A DNA stretch of 64,000 bases, taken from the NCBI RefSeq assembly GCF_001895205.1, contig NZ_BDJF01000025.1, forward strand, positions 124,001 to 188,000. Reading direction: 5' to 3'. A program made the translations under genes and the position numbers. Numbering within the stretch: the first letter of the stretch is position 1; each line of letters starts with the position of its first letter. The notes under the pieces were generated by a model. It made no database searches. It had not been told where the DNA came from and saw only the letters and a list, made by a program, of their open reading frames with translations. Source of the DNA: Vibrio injensis (GTDB lineage: Bacteria > Pseudomonadota > Gammaproteobacteria > Enterobacterales > Vibrionaceae). Of this stretch, positions 61,446-64,000 are shown one piece after another.

Positions 61446-62470
61446 TACGCGACCTCCTTTGTTGTTGTGCGACGGGCGGCGCTGAGGTTCAGCACCTTTT
61501 GTGCGATCTGGTCCAGCAGCCCCACGCTCAGGGTGTGCCCCTGGCGCAGGCCGTAGTCGCGCAGCGCGGGCAGCAGGCCTTCTACCAACAGGCGGGCGCT
61601 GCCCTGACTGTAATCCCATAGGCGGTCGAGCAGCGCCTGCTCTGGCTCGCCGGTTTGCTCCAGCGCAGCCAGGCACAGAGCGTCGTGGTCTTCGCGGGTG
61701 ATGCCTTTAACGATGGGCGGCCAGAAGGTGATGCGCGAACGCACCCGGTTAAAGCGACCGTGAGCAGGCTTGATCAGGTTGTTCAGCTCTTCTGTGCCAG
61801 CCAGCACCACGCCAATACCTGCCAGGTCGCGAATGCGGCGCAGGTCATCCAGTGCGGTGGGTTGCAGGTTCTCCGCTTCGTCCACCACCAGCAGGGTGTC
61901 GGTGCCCTTGAGTGCATCCACCAGGGCGAGGAAGCGGGCGTCGTTGGTCTGCCGTGGCGGCACCACTTCAAAGGCGTTGGTCAGCACTTGCAGCAATGTG
62001 CCGGTGCTCATTTGCGGGTGGCTTTCAATCAGCACCGTGCTGGGGTGGCGGCGGGCGTATTCTTTCAGGCAGGTGGTTTTGCCTGTGCCCACATAGCCAT
62101 GCACCAGCCCCACGTTGCGGTAGGCGCTGGCCCGCTGGCACACGCTGTTGACCAGTTGATACATGCTAGTTTCAACAAACGGCACCTGGCCAATGTCGCG
62201 CCGTGCGTCCTGGCGGCTGATGGCGTCCAGCAGCTTGGCCAGATGTTTGGCGGGTGGCGCACCGTACTTACCTGCAATCACCTGGTTCAGGGTGGCCGCA
62301 TTTACGCGCGCCACCTTGGCCAGCCATGCCTGGCTTTTCTGGTGGCTGTTCAGCCAGTCAATCACCTGCAGCGTGTGTTCCTGGTCTTGCTCTGAATAGC
62401 GCTCATGCCACTGCGTAGGCTTGGCGATTGGCTCGTAGTTGCTCGGCTGAGTTGTGCTTTCTTGTTTCAT
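61445..62470 (-). CDS. MuB-type transposition ATPase
   Basis: 341-residue AAA+ protein that chooses target DNA and stimulates the transposase. N-terminal helix-turn-helix about residues 46-70 (SQAWLAKVARVNAATLNQVI), Walker A GYVGTGKTT at 125-133, Walker B LLVVDEAENL near 186, sensor-like VVLAGTEEL near 215, and a C-terminal domain as in MuB. Start has aggag eight bases upstream. Lies 59 bases after the transposase gene. Confidence 0.93.
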   Translation of the reverse strand: MKQESTTQPSNYEPIAKPTQWHERYSEQDQEHTLQVIDWLNSHQKSQAWLAKVARVNAATLNQVIAGKYGAPPAKHLAKLLDAISRQDARRDIGQVPFVETSMYQLVNSVCQRASAYRNVGLVHGYVGTGKTTCLKEYARRHPSTVLIESHPQMSTGTLLQVLTNAFEVVPPRQTNDARFLALVDALKGTDTLLVVDEAENLQPTALDDLRRIRDLAGIGVVLAGTEELNNLIKPAHGRFNRVRSRITFWPPIVKGITREDHDALCLAALEQTGEPEQALLDRLWDYSQGSARLLVEGLLPALRDYGLRQGHTLSVGLLDQIAQKVLNLSAARRTTTKEVA

Positions 62471-62529
62471 GCAATATACTCCTATTGCTTGTTTATGGCG
62501 GGTGGTTCCCGCTGTTAGTAAAAGTTGGC

Positions 62530-64000
62530 TCACTCTTGGTCGAGGTAGCCCACGTCGAAAACGTCGATTTCCGGTAGGGAGTCGGCGTTTTTTTCTGCCT
62601 CCAGAAACTCCACCGCGCCCAGATCTTCAATGGCCGCCAGTGTGTCGGTGTGCTCCAACGTTGGCCGCGCCCGGCGCTCAGCTTCTTCAATGTGTTTTTC
62701 ATGCCGCTTTATTTGGGCTTTCAAGCGCTTCTCTTGCAGGTCTTCCAGGCGGCTCGCGGCAATGGCGTCTTTCTTATTCACCAAGGTTGCCTCGCAAATA
62801 AACCGCTGGTCTTCGTCGCGTATCACCACCAGGTTGTCGTCCTGCAAGTTGTACTGAACCACCACCTGCTTACCGTTAAAGCTAGGCAGTGTGTCGTGGC
62901 CATAGACGCGGTTGAACAGATTCACCCAGCCCCGGCGCACCGTGCGCTTGGCTTGCGGCCACACCAGGTCCTGCGGCTCGCAATGCAACGGCACCCGGTT
63001 CAGGCTATCCCAAAGCTCTGCCGGTGATTTGCCGCCCAGGGCTTTTTTCGGGGTGTTGTTGTGCCAGTCCACCCACTTGGCCACCGCTTCGCGATACTCG
63101 GTATAGGACGGAATGCGGATCTCACCTTTGCGGATCTTGAACTCCAGGCGACTCAGGGCGTCGTCGGTACGGCAATGGCCACAGTACGCCTCAAAGGTTT
63201 TGCCCAGCCGCTCTTCAAACCAGTGGAACAACCCCTCCACCAAGCCCTTACCTTTGGCGTTGCCTGGCAGGGCGTGCATGGACTCAATGGCGAAGCGTTG
63301 CAGAAAGCCGGTCACTTCGTCGTCGATCAGCTTATTCTTAAAGCCTGAACCGGGGTCTACGTGGATCATGGCCGGGGTGTGGTCGTGTGACGCCATGGCA
63401 GCGGTCAGGCTGTATAGCGTGGTAACCGCGCTTTCGTCTTCGGCCAGCCACCAGCCGGGAATGTACTGGCTGCGCAGGTCGATCCACACCGTCAGCTCGG
63501 GGCGGTAGTGCTTGCCACTGTTGGGGTGCTGCACGTACACGTCGCAGCGGTGTCCGTCGCCCTGGTAGATCAACCCCACCGGCACCTTGCTGACGTCGCG
63601 CATGATGTGCGGCTTGATGTTCTGGTTGTAGTAGTGGCGACCCATGCGCTTAACACCGAACTCGCCCAGCTCGGCAGGCAGCGACTTGAGGTAGCGGCGC
63701 ACTTTTTGCGGCGTGACCTCCCAGCCCTCCTGTTGCAGCCAGATGGCTACGGTGCTCATGTGTGGCTTGGTGGGGCTGTTGAACAGGTGGGTGGCGCGCA
63801 CCTCCCACCCTTCGCTTTTGCGTTGGCGGCCCTTGCGGGAGTCGGCCAGTGCCAGCAGCTTTTCGGCGTAGCTTCCGGCGTCTTCAATGGCCTGCCACCA
63901 GCGCAGCAAGGTGGAGCGCCCTGGCATCTTGCCGATGGTGTCGAGCGCATCCTGGGCGAACTCCGGGAGCTGCTGAGTGCGGGCCGTGGCCAGCAGCCAC
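62530..64000 (-). CDS. MuA-type DDE transposase (N-terminal part outside window)
   Basis: At least 489 residues; the frame is still open at the window edge, so the N-terminal DNA-binding domains are missing from view. Catalytic acids are visible: first Asp in YQGDGHRCDVYV, second Asp in IHVDPGSGFKNK, Glu in KGKGLVEGLFHWFEERLGKT. The C-terminal part has the DUF/Mu-transposase beta-barrel segment (PSFNGKQVVVQYNLQDDNLV) and a charged coiled tail (EKRLKAQIKRHEKHIEEAER) where MuB would bind. The core looks intact. Confidence 0.93.
   Translation of the reverse strand, partial: WLLATARTQQLPEFAQDALDTIGKMPGRSTLLRWWQAIEDAGSYAEKLLALADSRKGRQRKSEGWEVRATHLFNSPTKPHMSTVAIWLQQEGWEVTPQKVRRYLKSLPAELGEFGVKRMGRHYYNQNIKPHIMRDVSKVPVGLIYQGDGHRCDVYVQHPNSGKHYRPELTVWIDLRSQYIPGWWLAEDESAVTTLYSLTAAMASHDHTPAMIHVDPGSGFKNKLIDDEVTGFLQRFAIESMHALPGNAKGKGLVEGLFHWFEERLGKTFEAYCGHCRTDDALSRLEFKIRKGEIRIPSYTEYREAVAKWVDWHNNTPKKALGGKSPAELWDSLNRVPLHCEPQDLVWPQAKRTVRRGWVNLFNRVYGHDTLPSFNGKQVVVQYNLQDDNLVVIRDEDQRFICEATLVNKKDAIAASRLEDLQEKRLKAQIKRHEKHIEEAERRARPTLEHTDTLAAIEDLGAVEFLEAEKNADSLPEIDVFDVGYLDQE

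Larger units (their letters stand above)
51544..64000 (-). mobile_element. Mu-like transposable prophage, truncated in its late region (left end outside window)
   Basis: Gene order right to left is that of Mu-like phages: transposase A, ATPase B, early genes, gp16-like, Mor, lysis, gp25/26-like, small terminase, large terminase, portal, gpF. GC content is visibly higher than in the flanking chromosome and codon choice differs, so the element came from a GC-richer host range. It starts with TG at the aspA junction, as MuA-type ends do. Protease, major head, tail and fibre genes that should follow gpF are missing: only about 190 bases separate gpF from aspA. The transposase end is outside the window, so length and the second junction are unknown. 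Confidence 0.9.

Noticed and set aside
61655..62395. 246-codon open frame opposite the MuB-type gene
   Set aside because: Antisense to an ATPase with intact Walker motifs; no ribosome site or family match.

Overview
The window is a stretch of a gammaproteobacterial chromosome, almost certainly a Vibrio. Gene content and order (argHGBC/argE, ppc, aphA, cysE-gpsA-secB, frdABCD, efp, groESL, tpiA, hslVU, metJ/metBL, metF, glpX/pfkA, cpxP/cpxRA, fxsA-aspA) agree with what I remember of Vibrio cholerae chromosome I. The Vibrio-specific quorum-sensing regulator AphA at 8860-9399 is close to identical to the cholera protein over long stretches. Genus is inferred from gene content; no rRNA or tRNA gene lies in the window.

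Positions 1-51543 are core genome of moderate GC. 1-8506: divergent arginine operon (argCBGH left, argE right) and the anaplerotic enzyme Ppc. 8860-13800: aphA, then a left-pointing cysE, gpsA, secB, rhodanese and epmA set. 14116-19143: fumarate reductase flanked by the three genes of the EF-P beta-lysylation pathway (epmA, efp, epmB). 19312-24173: MgtC-like protein, groESL with a heat-shock promoter, a cysteine-rich SufR-like regulator and small poorly known genes. 24386-35064: tpiA, a MATE pump, rraA, menA, hslVU with a heat-shock promoter, ftsN, cytR, priA, rpmE. 35286-41878: malic enzyme and a MetJ-controlled methionine block with clear met boxes. 41945-49658: zapB, glpX, pfkA, fieF, the Cpx envelope-stress system with a perfect CpxR box, trmL and a cold-shock gene. 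49923-51543: fxsA and the first 200 codons of aspA.

At 51543/51544 aspA is interrupted. From there to the end of the window is a clearly GC-richer Mu-like transposable prophage, read right to left: MuA-type DDE transposase (open at the window edge), MuB-type ATPase, small early genes, gp16-like protein, Mor activator, amidase endolysin with a 46-residue membrane protein, TraR-type zinc finger, small and large terminase with a DNA methyltransferase between them, DUF935 portal and a gpF-like head protein. The genes are almost all overlapped by a few bases. The element then stops: no protease, major capsid, tail or tail-fibre gene lies between gpF and the aspA junction, only about 190 AT-rich bases. 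It is either a deleted Mu-like prophage or a reduced transposable element that kept transposition, lysis and packaging genes. This is the least ordinary part of the window.

Start sites were chosen from ribosome binding sites, overlaps and remembered homologues; several differ from the longest open frame. All homology statements are from recognition of sequence, not from a search.
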